Assembly (NCBI RefSeq): GCF_001806325.1
Contig: NZ_CP017580.1
Location: forward strand, 558,001-622,000
Origin: Curtobacterium sp. BH-2-1-1
GTDB taxonomy: Bacteria > Actinomycetota > Actinomycetes > Actinomycetales > Microbacteriaceae
DNA: 64,000 nucleotides
Reading direction: 5' to 3'
How positions within the stretch are numbered: position 1 is the stretch's first letter; each line of letters opens with the position of its first letter. Below the pieces are notes generated by a model. That model was not told the origin of the DNA. It worked only from the letters and a program-made list of their open reading frames with translations, and did no database searches. The translations under genes and the position numbers were made by a program. Positions 19,701 to 26,272 of this stretch are shown here, in pieces.

Positions 19701-19742
19701 GCGTCGCGCCCGGCCGGTGGTGAGGGGGATGTCGTCGTGCAT
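16734..19742 (-). CDS. GH38 alpha-mannosidase
   Basis: A 1002-residue class II alpha-mannosidase without signal peptide, so cytoplasmic. The zinc motif GHAHIDSAWLWP (His259, His261, Asp263) and the nucleophile Asp373 in WLPDSFGYS are intact. TQKISWNQVNKFPHHTF and GWGDGGGGTTREM are strongly conserved in the bacterial GH38 group that acts on N-glycan mannose. An N-terminal beta-domain (residues about 1-240) and C-terminal beta-sandwiches complete the fold. AGGAAGG lies six bases before the ATG. It is preceded by a 9-bp tandem repeat tract and the GH5 gene. Confidence 0.95.
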   Translation of the reverse strand: MHDDIPLTTGRARRVLDERILPAVHATATPLETAWHELPGEPIAPAAGLALEFTPYEVGTTWGAAWGTTWFRLTGTVPDEWAGRRVEAVVDLGFDKNMPGFQCEGLVYRADGTPVKSINPRNQWVLVAEEAVGGETVELFVEAASNPVLLDYHPFLPTQEGDVQTSSSTRLYTSRRMDLAVFESEVHELALDIDVLLELQAELPEGPRRMRILQALDDALDRLDLQHIAATAPEARAALADVLAAPAEASAHTISAVGHAHIDSAWLWPVRETIRKVARTTSTMTELIDQTDDFLYGMSSAQQYAWIKEHRPEVYARVKAAVAAGRFLPIGGMWVESDTVMPTGESIVRQFSQGQRFFEREFGIRPKGVWLPDSFGYSPALPQLMRRAGFEWFFTQKISWNQVNKFPHHTFLWEGIDGSRVFSHFPSMDTYNSRLSGSEVAKASRQFRENRLASGSIAPVGWGDGGGGTTREMTGTAKRLADLEGSAKVRWEHPDTFFDRAKSELPDPPVWVGELYLELHRATLTSQHGTKQGNRRSEQLLIEAELWATTAASRTEFEYPYDELDALWQQVLLQQFHDILPGTSIAWVHREAVAKYAETDRALTAIIDQALSALAGTGDAAVVVNPAPFLQAGAPAQGAVLATDVPEPTAVALTEEDGGYVLANDLVRVVVDAQGLVTSAVDRATGRESIAPGQAANLLQLHQDFPNMWDAWDVDRYYRNRVEDLVSVTGLHGSVDADGVARVVVERAFGDSTVRQELVLAPDSRTLEFDQTTDWHETEKFLKVAFPLDVRAEHTVAETQFGAQKRVTHTNTSWEAAKFETSMHRYVLVSEPGFGVALVNDSIHGFDTTRDAVDGHVTTTVRLSLLRAPRFPDPETDQGVQTHRYGIVIGTDQLGATAAGVVMNAAARVTTGGHGFDPLVQVSGDVVLSSVKLADDRSGDLVVRVYEPSGQRGTGGIVVDGPFDPGAEVTLLEEPLASAGTVDASSFAVDAYEVRTFRFPHN

Positions 19743-19774
19743 GGAGACCTTCCTGTCGTGCGGTGGTGCTGGAC

Positions 19775-19843
19775 GTGCGGGGTGTGCGGGGGGTGCGGGG
19801 TGTGCGGGGGGTGCGGGGTGTGCGGGGTGTGCGGGGTGTGCGG
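19775..19843. repeat. 9-bp tandem repeat (GTGCGGGGT/G), about 7.7 copies
   Basis: Units GTGCGGGGT and GTGCGGGGG alternate for about 69 bp between the GH5 stop (19845) and the GH38 start (19742). On the sense strand of the operon it is C-rich and probably unstructured. Copy-number slippage would change only the intercistronic distance. Confidence 0.9.
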
Positions 19844-19844
19844 C

Positions 19845-21230
19845 TCAGGCCATCGTGGCCGGGTGGGCCACCGACAGGAGCTCGGTGGCGGTGTCCTCGG
19901 GGACGTCGACGCACCGGGTGATGCCCCGGGCGGCGAGCAGCGCGTGGCCGTCGACCCGCGAGCGCAGGACCACCTGGGGACCGCGTCCGTCCGGGGCGGC
20001 CTCGGCGAGGTCGAGCCAGGCGGCGGCGAACCGGCCTCCCGGCGCGCAGTCGGCCCGGAGCCCGCCACGTGCGGTGCCGTCCGCGAGCACGTCGTCCAGC
20101 ACGAGGGCGGTGGCCGGCGGCCCGGACACGGCACCGGTCGTGTCGGCCCGGCCGCGGGTGCCGTGCTCGCGGGCGAGGGCGGCGAAGGCCTCCCCCGCCG
20201 GCTTCAGCCGACCGTCGTTCGTGAAGAGGCCGAGGTCGTACTCGAGCTCCGGGAAGTCCGCGAGCGACCGCGAGACGTCGTGCGAGCACCACCACGTGAC
20301 GCCGAGCACGTGCTGCGCGTCGAGCACGTGCCGGATCGTCTGCTCGGTGAACGCGGCGGCGTCGGCGGGGTCGACCACGTTCGTCGGGGCGCCCACCTCC
20401 TGCAGCCAGTTCGGGCGCTCCGGGTCGCGGTTCCACGCGCTCGCGAGCTGCAGCAGGTACTCGCCGTGGCGGACCGAGCCGGCCCCGAGTGCGCCGTGCA
20501 GGGTCGCCGAGCCGTTGAACACCCACGAGTGCGTGACCGTCGCGTCGCCGTGGTCGGCCGCGTGTTCGGGGCCGAACGGCTGGGCGTCGTCGTACCAGGC
20601 CGCGTCGTACTGCGCGACGGTGACCAGGGGCCGTGGACGCGACCCGGTGCCGGGGCGGGCGGGCGGTGCCGAGCCGAGCCGCGCCTCCGGGCCGACCGGA
20701 CTCGACAGCCCGGCCCGCGCCGCCGCGACCATCGCTGCCGCCCACGCGTGCCCCTGCTCCGCCGTGATGTCGTGCGGTGTCGGGTGCGGCGCGTGCGCGA
20801 ACTGGTTCACCTCGTTGCCGATGGTGATGCCGAGCAGGTTCGGCTTGTCGGCGACGGACGCGGCGAGCGCCTCGACGTAGGCCGCCGTCGACGCGACCAC
20901 GTCCGGGTCGGTGAACATGTTGCGGCGGTGCCAGCTCTCGAGCCACGAGGGCACGAAGTCGAAGCTCGACAGGTGCCCCTGCAACGCGTCGACGTTGACG
21001 TCGAGCCCGAACGAGCCCGCGATGTCGACGACCGTCGCGACGTCCCGGAGCGCCGACTGCCGGATGAGCGTCCGGTTCGGCTGCACGACCGGCCAGAGCG
21101 GGAAGATCCGCACGTGGTCCGCGCCGAGCGACGCGATCTGCTCCATGTCCCGCGCCGTGTCCGACGGCGAGAAGTCGAGCCACGAGTGGAACCAGCCGAC
21201 CGAGGGGGTGTGGTTGACGCCGAAGCGCAT
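19845..21230 (-). CDS. GH5-family beta-mannosidase, GH5_18-like
   Basis: A 461-residue cytoplasmic TIM-barrel glycosidase. MRFGVNHTPSVGWFHSWLD, DHVRIFPLWPVVQPNRT and LQGHLSSFDFVPSWL strongly resemble the GH5_18 enzymes that split Man-beta-1,4-GlcNAc from N-glycan cores. Acid/base Glu140 is in GITIGNEVNQF and the nucleophile Glu278 in NWLQEVGAP. Residues about 178-198 (PVGPEARLGSAPPARPG) contain a CCGCGCCTCC repeat and look like an inserted loop. The ATG overlaps the permease stop by one base (TGATG). A C-terminal beta-domain follows the barrel. Subfamily assignment is from memory of family sequences. Confidence 0.88.
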   Translation of the reverse strand: MRFGVNHTPSVGWFHSWLDFSPSDTARDMEQIASLGADHVRIFPLWPVVQPNRTLIRQSALRDVATVVDIAGSFGLDVNVDALQGHLSSFDFVPSWLESWHRRNMFTDPDVVASTAAYVEALAASVADKPNLLGITIGNEVNQFAHAPHPTPHDITAEQGHAWAAAMVAAARAGLSSPVGPEARLGSAPPARPGTGSRPRPLVTVAQYDAAWYDDAQPFGPEHAADHGDATVTHSWVFNGSATLHGALGAGSVRHGEYLLQLASAWNRDPERPNWLQEVGAPTNVVDPADAAAFTEQTIRHVLDAQHVLGVTWWCSHDVSRSLADFPELEYDLGLFTNDGRLKPAGEAFAALAREHGTRGRADTTGAVSGPPATALVLDDVLADGTARGGLRADCAPGGRFAAAWLDLAEAAPDGRGPQVVLRSRVDGHALLAARGITRCVDVPEDTATELLSVAHPATMA

Positions 21231-22216
21231 CAGCCCTTCACCCCGCCCTCTTCGACGCCCTTGAAGAAGAACCGCTGCAGGATCGCGAAGATCACCGCGA
21301 TCGGGATGAACGCGATCATCGTGCCTGCGGCGATCATGCGCTGGTCGGTCGCGAACGTGCCCTGCAGGTACTGCAGCCCGACGGTCAGCGTCAGCTTGTC
21401 CGGCGACTGCAGCACGATGAGCGGCCAGAGGAAGTCGTCCCACGCGCCGATGAACGAGAAGATCGCGATGACGGCGATGGTCCCCTGCACGGCGGGCAGC
21501 GAGATGTACCGGAGCCGCTGCAGGGCGTTCGCGCCGTCCATCACGGCTGCCTGGTCGATCTCCTCGGGGATCTGCCGGAACGCGTTGAACATGAGCAGGA
21601 CGTTGAGCGCCGCGATCATGCCGGGCAGGGCGACGCCGACGAGCGAGTCGGCGAGGCCGAGGTCCTTCACGGTGACGAACTGGGAGATGATCGTCGCCTC
21701 GCCGGGGAGCACCAGGGTGGCCAGGAAGAGCCCGAGCACGGCCTTGCGGAAGCGCCACTGCAGCCGGGCGAGCGCGAAGCCCGCGAGGGTCGCGAACACG
21801 ATGTTGCCGAGCACGTCGATCGCGGCGACGACGAGGGAGTTGCCGATGTACCCGAACACGGGGATCGCCTCGCCCACCCGCAGGTAGTTGCCGAAGGTCG
21901 GCTGCGTGGGGATGAAGGACGGGTTCGCCGTGTAGATGTCCTCCCCCGTGCCCTTCAGCGAGGTCGACAGCTGCCAGAGGAACGGCCCGATCGTGATGAA
22001 GAGCACCACGACGAGCAGGACGTAGCGGAGCACCTTCTCGCGGGTGGACATGACGCCCCACGCGGCGCGGCGCCGCTTGCGTCCGTTGCGTCCGTTGCGC
22101 CCGTTCGGTCGGGAGGCGCGGCTCCCGTCGGTCGCGCCGGTCACGTCCGGCGCGGGTGCGGCCGCGCCGGCGGCGCCCCCGAGGACGGGTTCGGTGGTCG
22201 AGGTCGTGTTGGTCAC
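21230..22216 (-). CDS. Carbohydrate ABC transporter permease (MalG type)
   Basis: A 328-residue inner-membrane permease with about six helices and the EAA loop as EEIDQAAVMDGANALQRLRYISLP. GTG at 22216 overlaps the upstream permease stop (GTGA), favouring the long start; a shorter protein from ATG 22051 (MSTREKVLRY) has the usual family length of about 273 residues. The extra 55 residues are low-complexity (RNGRNGRKRRR) and include a GGAGGCGCGG repeat. Partner of the next permease and the binding protein in sugar import. Confidence 0.92.
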   Translation of the reverse strand: MTNTTSTTEPVLGGAAGAAAPAPDVTGATDGSRASRPNGRNGRNGRKRRRAAWGVMSTREKVLRYVLLVVVLFITIGPFLWQLSTSLKGTGEDIYTANPSFIPTQPTFGNYLRVGEAIPVFGYIGNSLVVAAIDVLGNIVFATLAGFALARLQWRFRKAVLGLFLATLVLPGEATIISQFVTVKDLGLADSLVGVALPGMIAALNVLLMFNAFRQIPEEIDQAAVMDGANALQRLRYISLPAVQGTIAVIAIFSFIGAWDDFLWPLIVLQSPDKLTLTVGLQYLQGTFATDQRMIAAGTMIAFIPIAVIFAILQRFFFKGVEEGGVKG

Positions 22217-23091
22217 TTGTCCGCCTTGCTGTTCATCCGGGCGAGGGCGAGCATCGGGATGAGCGTCACGACGAAGAGCAGGAGGCTCAGGGCGGACGCG
22301 TAGCCGAGGTTGCCGGTGAAGCCGCGGGCGTACTGCTGGATGAGCATGACGAGCGAGTTGTCCTGCCCGCCCGGTCCGCCGGTGCCGTTGGTGAGGATGT
22401 AGAGCTCGCTGAACACCCGGAGCGCGCTCACGCACACGAGGATGCCGACGAGGGTCATGGTCCCCCGGACGCCGGGCATGGTCACGGACCAGAACCGGCG
22501 GACGGAGCCGGCGCCGTCGAGGGCCGCGGCTTCGTGCAGGTCCTTGCCGACGTTCCCGAGGGCCGCCAGGAAGATGATCATGTAGTACCCGAGGCCCTTC
22601 CAGACCGTCAGGCTGATCGCGCTGAAGACGAGCAGCCACCTGTCCGTGAGGAACGGGATGGAGCTCTGCACGATCCCGAGGGACTGCGCCATCTCGTTGA
22701 TGACCCCGCGGTCGTCGAGGATCCAGTTCCAGATGAGCCCGACGACGACGGCACTGGCGATCACCGGCGTGTAGTACGCGGTCCGGAAGAACGCGATGCC
22801 GGGGAGCTTCCGCTCGACGAGCACCGCCATGAGCAGCGGGAGCACCGTCAGCAGCGGCAGGCACACCGCCATGTAGATGACGCTGTTGAGGAGCGCCTCC
22901 CACACCTGCGGGTCGGCGAGCAGCGTCTCGAAGTTCTTGAGGCCCACCCACTGGCTCACGCCCCCGAGCGGGCTGGCGTTCGTGAACGACAGCCGGACGG
23001 TGTTGATCGACGGCCAGAGACTGAACGCGAGCAACCAGACGAGTGCCGGCAGGACGAGCAGCCAGGGCGTGAACCAGCGGTTGGCGCGCAT
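22213..23091 (-). CDS. Sugar ABC transporter permease (MalF type)
   Basis: A 292-residue permease with six helices; the EAA motif reads LHEAAALDGAGSVRRFWSVTMP. It begins MRANRWFTPWLLVLPALVW, and its ATG overlaps the binding-protein stop by one base (TGATG), so binding protein, MalF-like and MalG-like genes are translationally coupled. No ATPase gene is in the operon; a shared MsiK-type ATPase elsewhere in the genome is the normal actinobacterial arrangement. Confidence 0.94.
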   Translation of the reverse strand: MRANRWFTPWLLVLPALVWLLAFSLWPSINTVRLSFTNASPLGGVSQWVGLKNFETLLADPQVWEALLNSVIYMAVCLPLLTVLPLLMAVLVERKLPGIAFFRTAYYTPVIASAVVVGLIWNWILDDRGVINEMAQSLGIVQSSIPFLTDRWLLVFSAISLTVWKGLGYYMIIFLAALGNVGKDLHEAAALDGAGSVRRFWSVTMPGVRGTMTLVGILVCVSALRVFSELYILTNGTGGPGGQDNSLVMLIQQYARGFTGNLGYASALSLLLFVVTLIPMLALARMNSKADK

Positions 23092-24386
23092 CAGCTGTTC
23101 GCCAGCAGGCTGTTCATCTTGGTCTGCGCGGTCTGCAGCGCCTGCTTCGGCGTCGTGCCGCCCTTCATCGCCAGCGCGATCTGCTGGTCGAGGAAGTCGG
23201 TCATCGCCGAGTTCGCCTCGACCGGGTTGAGGTTCTTCGCCGTCTTCAGGGCGTCGTTGGCGAGCACGCGGGCCTTGGCCTCGACAGTGCCGTCGTCCTT
23301 CGAGAAGTACGGGTCGGACTGCGAGGAGGTGGTCGACGGGAAGATGTTGACCAGGTGCGCGAAGGCCTCCTGGTTCTTCGCGTTCGTCATGAAGGCGGCG
23401 AGCGCCTCGGCCGTGGCGATGTGCTTGCTCTTCGCGCTGACGCTGAGGCCCTGCACGTAGAGCGGCGGGTTGTCGAGGGCCGACGACACGACGATGTTGC
23501 CCTTGAGCGACGGGTTGTTCTTCTCGAAGTCGCTGATCGCGGTGGCGCCACCGGTGGTCCAGGCGACCTTGCCCTGCGTGAACAGCGTGGAGTTGCCGAG
23601 GTAGTCGGTGTTCAGGACGGACGAGGGCATCAGGCCCTCCTTGTAGGCCTTCGCGTACTTCGCGATGAGGTCGGCCGCCTTCGACGAGTTCGCGAAGGTG
23701 AACTTCGTGCCCTGGTCGTTGATGATCTTGACGCCGGCGAGCGAGAAGTCCGACAGGCCGGGCTTGCGGCTCATCAGGTAGTCGTCCGGGCACTTCTGGT
23801 GCATGGTCTCGGCCTGCGCGAACAGCTCGTCGGTCGTCTTCGGCGGGTTCGCCGGGTCGAGGCCGCACTGCTCGAACATCGTCTTGTTCCAGTAGTCGAC
23901 GTCGGTGTTGAGGTACCACGGGTAGCCGAAGGTGCCGTCGACGCCCTTGTAGTTGTAGGCAGCGAGCGCGCCCTCGACGTAGGTGCTCGAGAGCTTCGAG
24001 TCGTCCTTCGCGACGTCCTGCAGGAAGCCGCGCTTGGCGAGGGGCAGGGCGATGTCCGGCGGCAGGTTGACCACGTCAGGCAGGGAGTTCGACGACGCCT
24101 GGCTGAGGACCTTGTCGGCGTAGCCGTCGCCGGGCTGGTCGACGAGCTTCACCTTCGCGTCCGGGTACTTCGCCTCGAAGTCCTTGATCACGCCGTTGAG
24201 GTAGTCCGTGTAGGTCGGGGTCAGCGCCCAGGTCTGCAGGGTGATCGATCCGTCGACCTTGCCGCTCCCGCCGCCGCTGCCGGCGCTGCTGCCGCTCGAG
24301 CACGCGGTCAGCGCGAGGGCCGTGACGGCCGCTCCGGCGAGGATCGCGAGGGCGCGTCCCGTCGTCCTGCGTGTGGTGTTCTTCAT
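23091..24386 (-). CDS. Extracellular sugar-binding lipoprotein of an ABC importer
   Basis: A 431-residue family 1 solute-binding protein. The signal peptide ends with lipobox LTACS (Cys about 29), followed by a Ser/Gly linker and the two-lobed binding fold: GSITLQTWALTPTYTDYLNGVIKDFEAKYP, and the Trp/Gly-rich hinge SYTTGG-like WTTGGATA. It is first in the operon and would capture released oligosaccharide at the cell surface. Cargo is inferred to be an N-glycan from the neighbouring enzymes. Confidence 0.93.
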   Translation of the reverse strand: MKNTTRRTTGRALAILAGAAVTALALTACSSGSSAGSGGGSGKVDGSITLQTWALTPTYTDYLNGVIKDFEAKYPDAKVKLVDQPGDGYADKVLSQASSNSLPDVVNLPPDIALPLAKRGFLQDVAKDDSKLSSTYVEGALAAYNYKGVDGTFGYPWYLNTDVDYWNKTMFEQCGLDPANPPKTTDELFAQAETMHQKCPDDYLMSRKPGLSDFSLAGVKIINDQGTKFTFANSSKAADLIAKYAKAYKEGLMPSSVLNTDYLGNSTLFTQGKVAWTTGGATAISDFEKNNPSLKGNIVVSSALDNPPLYVQGLSVSAKSKHIATAEALAAFMTNAKNQEAFAHLVNIFPSTTSSQSDPYFSKDDGTVEAKARVLANDALKTAKNLNPVEANSAMTDFLDQQIALAMKGGTTPKQALQTAQTKMNSLLANS

Positions 24387-24420
24387 CGCTCGTGACTCCT
24401 TCGTCGTGGTGCGCGTCGTG

Positions 24421-24434
24421 CTGAATCGGTTCAG
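24421..24434. promoter_or_regulatory. LacI-type operator 1, CTGAATCGGTTCAG
   Basis: Arms CTGAA and TTCAG around a TCGG centre give the central-CG palindrome TGAAnCGnTTCA typical of LacI regulators. It is 35 bases upstream of the binding-protein start on the minus strand, in the promoter region of the transporter operon. Confidence 0.75.
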
Positions 24435-24473
24435 TCCCCGTCACCGATCCGTGTGAATGGAGCGATGATTTCC

Positions 24474-24491
24474 GACTAAAGCGTTATAGTC
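24474..24491. promoter_or_regulatory. LacI-type operator 2 overlapping the regulator's own -10
   Basis: GACTAAAGCGTTATAGTC pairs at six of eight positions about a central CG. It contains TATAGT (24485-24490), a -10 placed seven bases before the LacI GTG, implying a leaderless transcript repressed by its own product. Confidence 0.55.
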
Positions 24492-24497
24492 AACCCC

Positions 24498-25529
24498 GTG
24501 GCCCAGAACCGTCGCACGACGATCGCCGACATCGCCGCACGAGCCGGCGTGTCCATCAGCGCGGTCTCGTTCGCGCTCAACGACCGCCCCGGCGTGTCCG
24601 ACGAGACCCGCGCGCGGGTGCAGGCCATCGCCCGCGAACTCGACTGGCAGCCGCACACCGCCGCACGGGCCCTGGGCGGTGCGAAGGCCGGGTCGATCGG
24701 CTTCGTGCTGAACCGGCCGGCCCGGACGCTCGGCACCGAGTCGTTCTTCGGCGACCTCATCTCGGGCATCCAGCTCGGGCTCGCCGGCAGTCACGTCGGC
24801 ATGAACCTCCTTGTCGCGCGGGACGCCGCCGAGGAGCTCCAGACCTACCGGGACTGGTGGCGCGGACACCGGGTCGACGGCGTGATCGTGATCGACCCCC
24901 GCCGCGACGACGACCGGCTCACGCTGCTCGCCGAGCTCGGGATGCCCACCGTCGTCGTCGGGTCGCACCCCTCGGCCGAGCCCGCGGCACCGACGGTCTG
25001 GATCGACGACTCCGACGCGACCGACACCGTGCTGCGGTACCTGCACGCGCTCGGGCACCGGCGGATCGCGCACGTCGCCGGACGACCGGAGTTCGAGCAC
25101 ACGGCGATGCGGATCGACCGTCTCCGCGAGTTCACCGCGGCCGAGGGGCTCGAGGACGCCGTGTCGATCCCGACCGACTACTCCGCCGAGGCCGGGGCGA
25201 GCGCGACCAGGTCCCTGCTCTCCCGGAGCGTCCGCCCCACCGCGATCGTGTACGACAACGACGTGCTCGCGGTCGCCGGGCTGGGCGTGGCGAGCGAGAT
25301 GGGCGTTCGCGTGCCGGGCGACGTCTCGATCGTGTCGTTCGACGACTCGGCGATGGTCCGGCTCGTGCGGCCGTCGATCACCTCGCTCACGCGTGACACG
25401 GTCGAGCTCGGGCAGCGGGCAGCGACGCTCCTGCGCGAGCAGATCGACGCCGGCTCGCCGCTGCCGTCGCGCCCGGGGCCGTCGCTGACGCTCAGCGTGC
25501 GGGAGTCGACCGGCCGCGTGCACCCCTGA
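24498..25529 (+). CDS. LacI-family repressor of the glycan locus
   Basis: A 343-residue regulator: N-terminal LacI helix-turn-helix TTIADIAARAGVSISAVSFALN (residues about 7-28), hinge QPHTAARALGG and a periplasmic-binding-like ligand domain (IVYDNDVLAVAGL, GDVSIVSFDDSAM). Start is GTG 24498, seven bases after a TATAGT -10, so the mRNA is probably leaderless. Divergent from the transporter-glycosidase operon with two operators in the 111-bp gap. The inducer is probably an N-glycan-derived mannoside. Confidence 0.95.
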   Translation: MAQNRRTTIADIAARAGVSISAVSFALNDRPGVSDETRARVQAIARELDWQPHTAARALGGAKAGSIGFVLNRPARTLGTESFFGDLISGIQLGLAGSHVGMNLLVARDAAEELQTYRDWWRGHRVDGVIVIDPRRDDDRLTLLAELGMPTVVVGSHPSAEPAAPTVWIDDSDATDTVLRYLHALGHRRIAHVAGRPEFEHTAMRIDRLREFTAAEGLEDAVSIPTDYSAEAGASATRSLLSRSVRPTAIVYDNDVLAVAGLGVASEMGVRVPGDVSIVSFDDSAMVRLVRPSITSLTRDTVELGQRAATLLREQIDAGSPLPSRPGPSLTLSVRESTGRVHP

Positions 25530-25600
25530 CCCCTCCGACCCGCCGGCCCCGTCGACACGCCGATCCCGGGCGCCGCGTGCGCACGGGCAGCGCGGCCGAC

Positions 25601-25629
25601 TTGACGCCGGTTCGAACACACGTTCGAAT
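25601..25629 (+). promoter_or_regulatory. SOS (LexA) promoter
   Basis: TTGACG (25601-25606) and TCGAAT (25624-25629) are spaced by 17 bp. Overlapping them is TCGAAC-ACAC-GTTCGA (25612-25627), an exact match to the mycobacterial/actinobacterial LexA box TCGAACnnnnGTTCGA. The GTG at 25636 is seven bases after the -10, so transcription and translation may start together. Confidence 0.85.
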
Positions 25630-25635
25630 ACTCTC

Positions 25636-25959
25636 GTGGGACGGCGTCGCGAGAACCGGTGGCAGCCCCCGGAACACCCGGAGGTCGAGCGTCCGCGCGC
25701 CTACTCCCTCTCCGAGGACGCCCGCGGTCCGGACGTCTGCCACGCCGTCACCCCCGTGCCGGTCTGGGCGTGGATCCAGTTCCCCACGTTCCACGTCCGC
25801 GTGAAGGCCTTCGCGAAGAGCTGGACCCGCGACGCCGTCCTCGTCGAGTGGGCACAGTTCGGGCAGCAGGCGAACGCGTGGGTGTGGCGGTCCGCGGTGA
25901 AGCACCGCACCCTGCGTGCCGACGCGGCGCGGCGCAGTCCGCAGAACGCACCACGTTGA
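25636..25959 (+). CDS. SOS-regulated conserved hypothetical protein (107 aa)
   Basis: A 107-residue protein beginning (V/M)GRRRENRWQPPEHPEVERPRAYS in outline, with VPVWAWIQFPTFHVRVKAFAKSWTRDAVLVEWAQ and AWVWRSAVKHR. It is Trp/Arg-rich, small and soluble, with no recognised domain; similar short proteins accompany damage-tolerance genes in related actinobacteria, from memory only. The GTG is fixed by the promoter geometry. A perfect LexA box covers the promoter, so induction by DNA damage is predicted. No imuB, dnaE2 or recA is nearby. Confidence 0.8.
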   Translation: MGRRRENRWQPPEHPEVERPRAYSLSEDARGPDVCHAVTPVPVWAWIQFPTFHVRVKAFAKSWTRDAVLVEWAQFGQQANAWVWRSAVKHRTLRADAARRSPQNAPR

Positions 25960-26060
25960 CTTCCCCCGACATCGCGAGGATCGTTTACGGAACACCGGTA
26001 CAGCAAGTAACTCACTGATCGAGACATTCGGTCCGAGTGCTGACGCTGGGAGGAGGCACC

Positions 26061-26213
26061 ATGAAGAAGAGCGAGGTGCCGTCCTGGGTCGCCCACGTGC
26101 TCACCCCGCCCGAGGTCATCGCGGCCTACGTCGAACGACGGGTCAACGACCCGGCGTTGCTGACGGGTGAACACACGGAACCCACGTACGCGGACTTCCT
26201 CCGCGACGAGTAG
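26061..26213 (+). CDS. Very small protein (50 aa)
   Basis: MKKSEVPSWVAHVLTPPEVI through ...TYADFLRDE, 50 residues, preceded by GGGAGGAGG seven bases before the ATG, a strong ribosome binding site. It is amphipathic with an acidic tail, no signal or membrane helix. A GTTTAC/GTAACT pair 40-70 bases upstream may be its promoter. Below usual gene-finder size; believed real because of the ribosome binding site and absence of a better frame. Function unknown. Confidence 0.55.
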   Translation: MKKSEVPSWVAHVLTPPEVIAAYVERRVNDPALLTGEHTEPTYADFLRDE

Positions 26214-26224
26214 ACGGTCTTCCC

Positions 26225-26272
26225 GGAGGCGCGGCACACGTTCCGGACTCACGGAACGGGATCCGCGCCTCC
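26225..26272. terminator. GGAGGCGCGG-family hairpin overlapping the EamA 3' end
   Basis: GGAGGCGCGG (26225-26234) pairs with CCGCGCCTCC (26263-26272), with an inner GTTCCG/CGGAAC pair. It spans the EamA stop at 26249 and follows the 50-aa gene by 12 bases, so it can end both convergent transcripts. Confidence 0.6.

Noticed and set aside
16542..21887. A 1781-codon open frame antisense to the glycosidase operon
   Set aside because: It is a by-product of high-GC codon use opposite GH38/GH5; its translation is Arg/Val/Glu-rich without domains, while the minus strand encodes clear enzymes.
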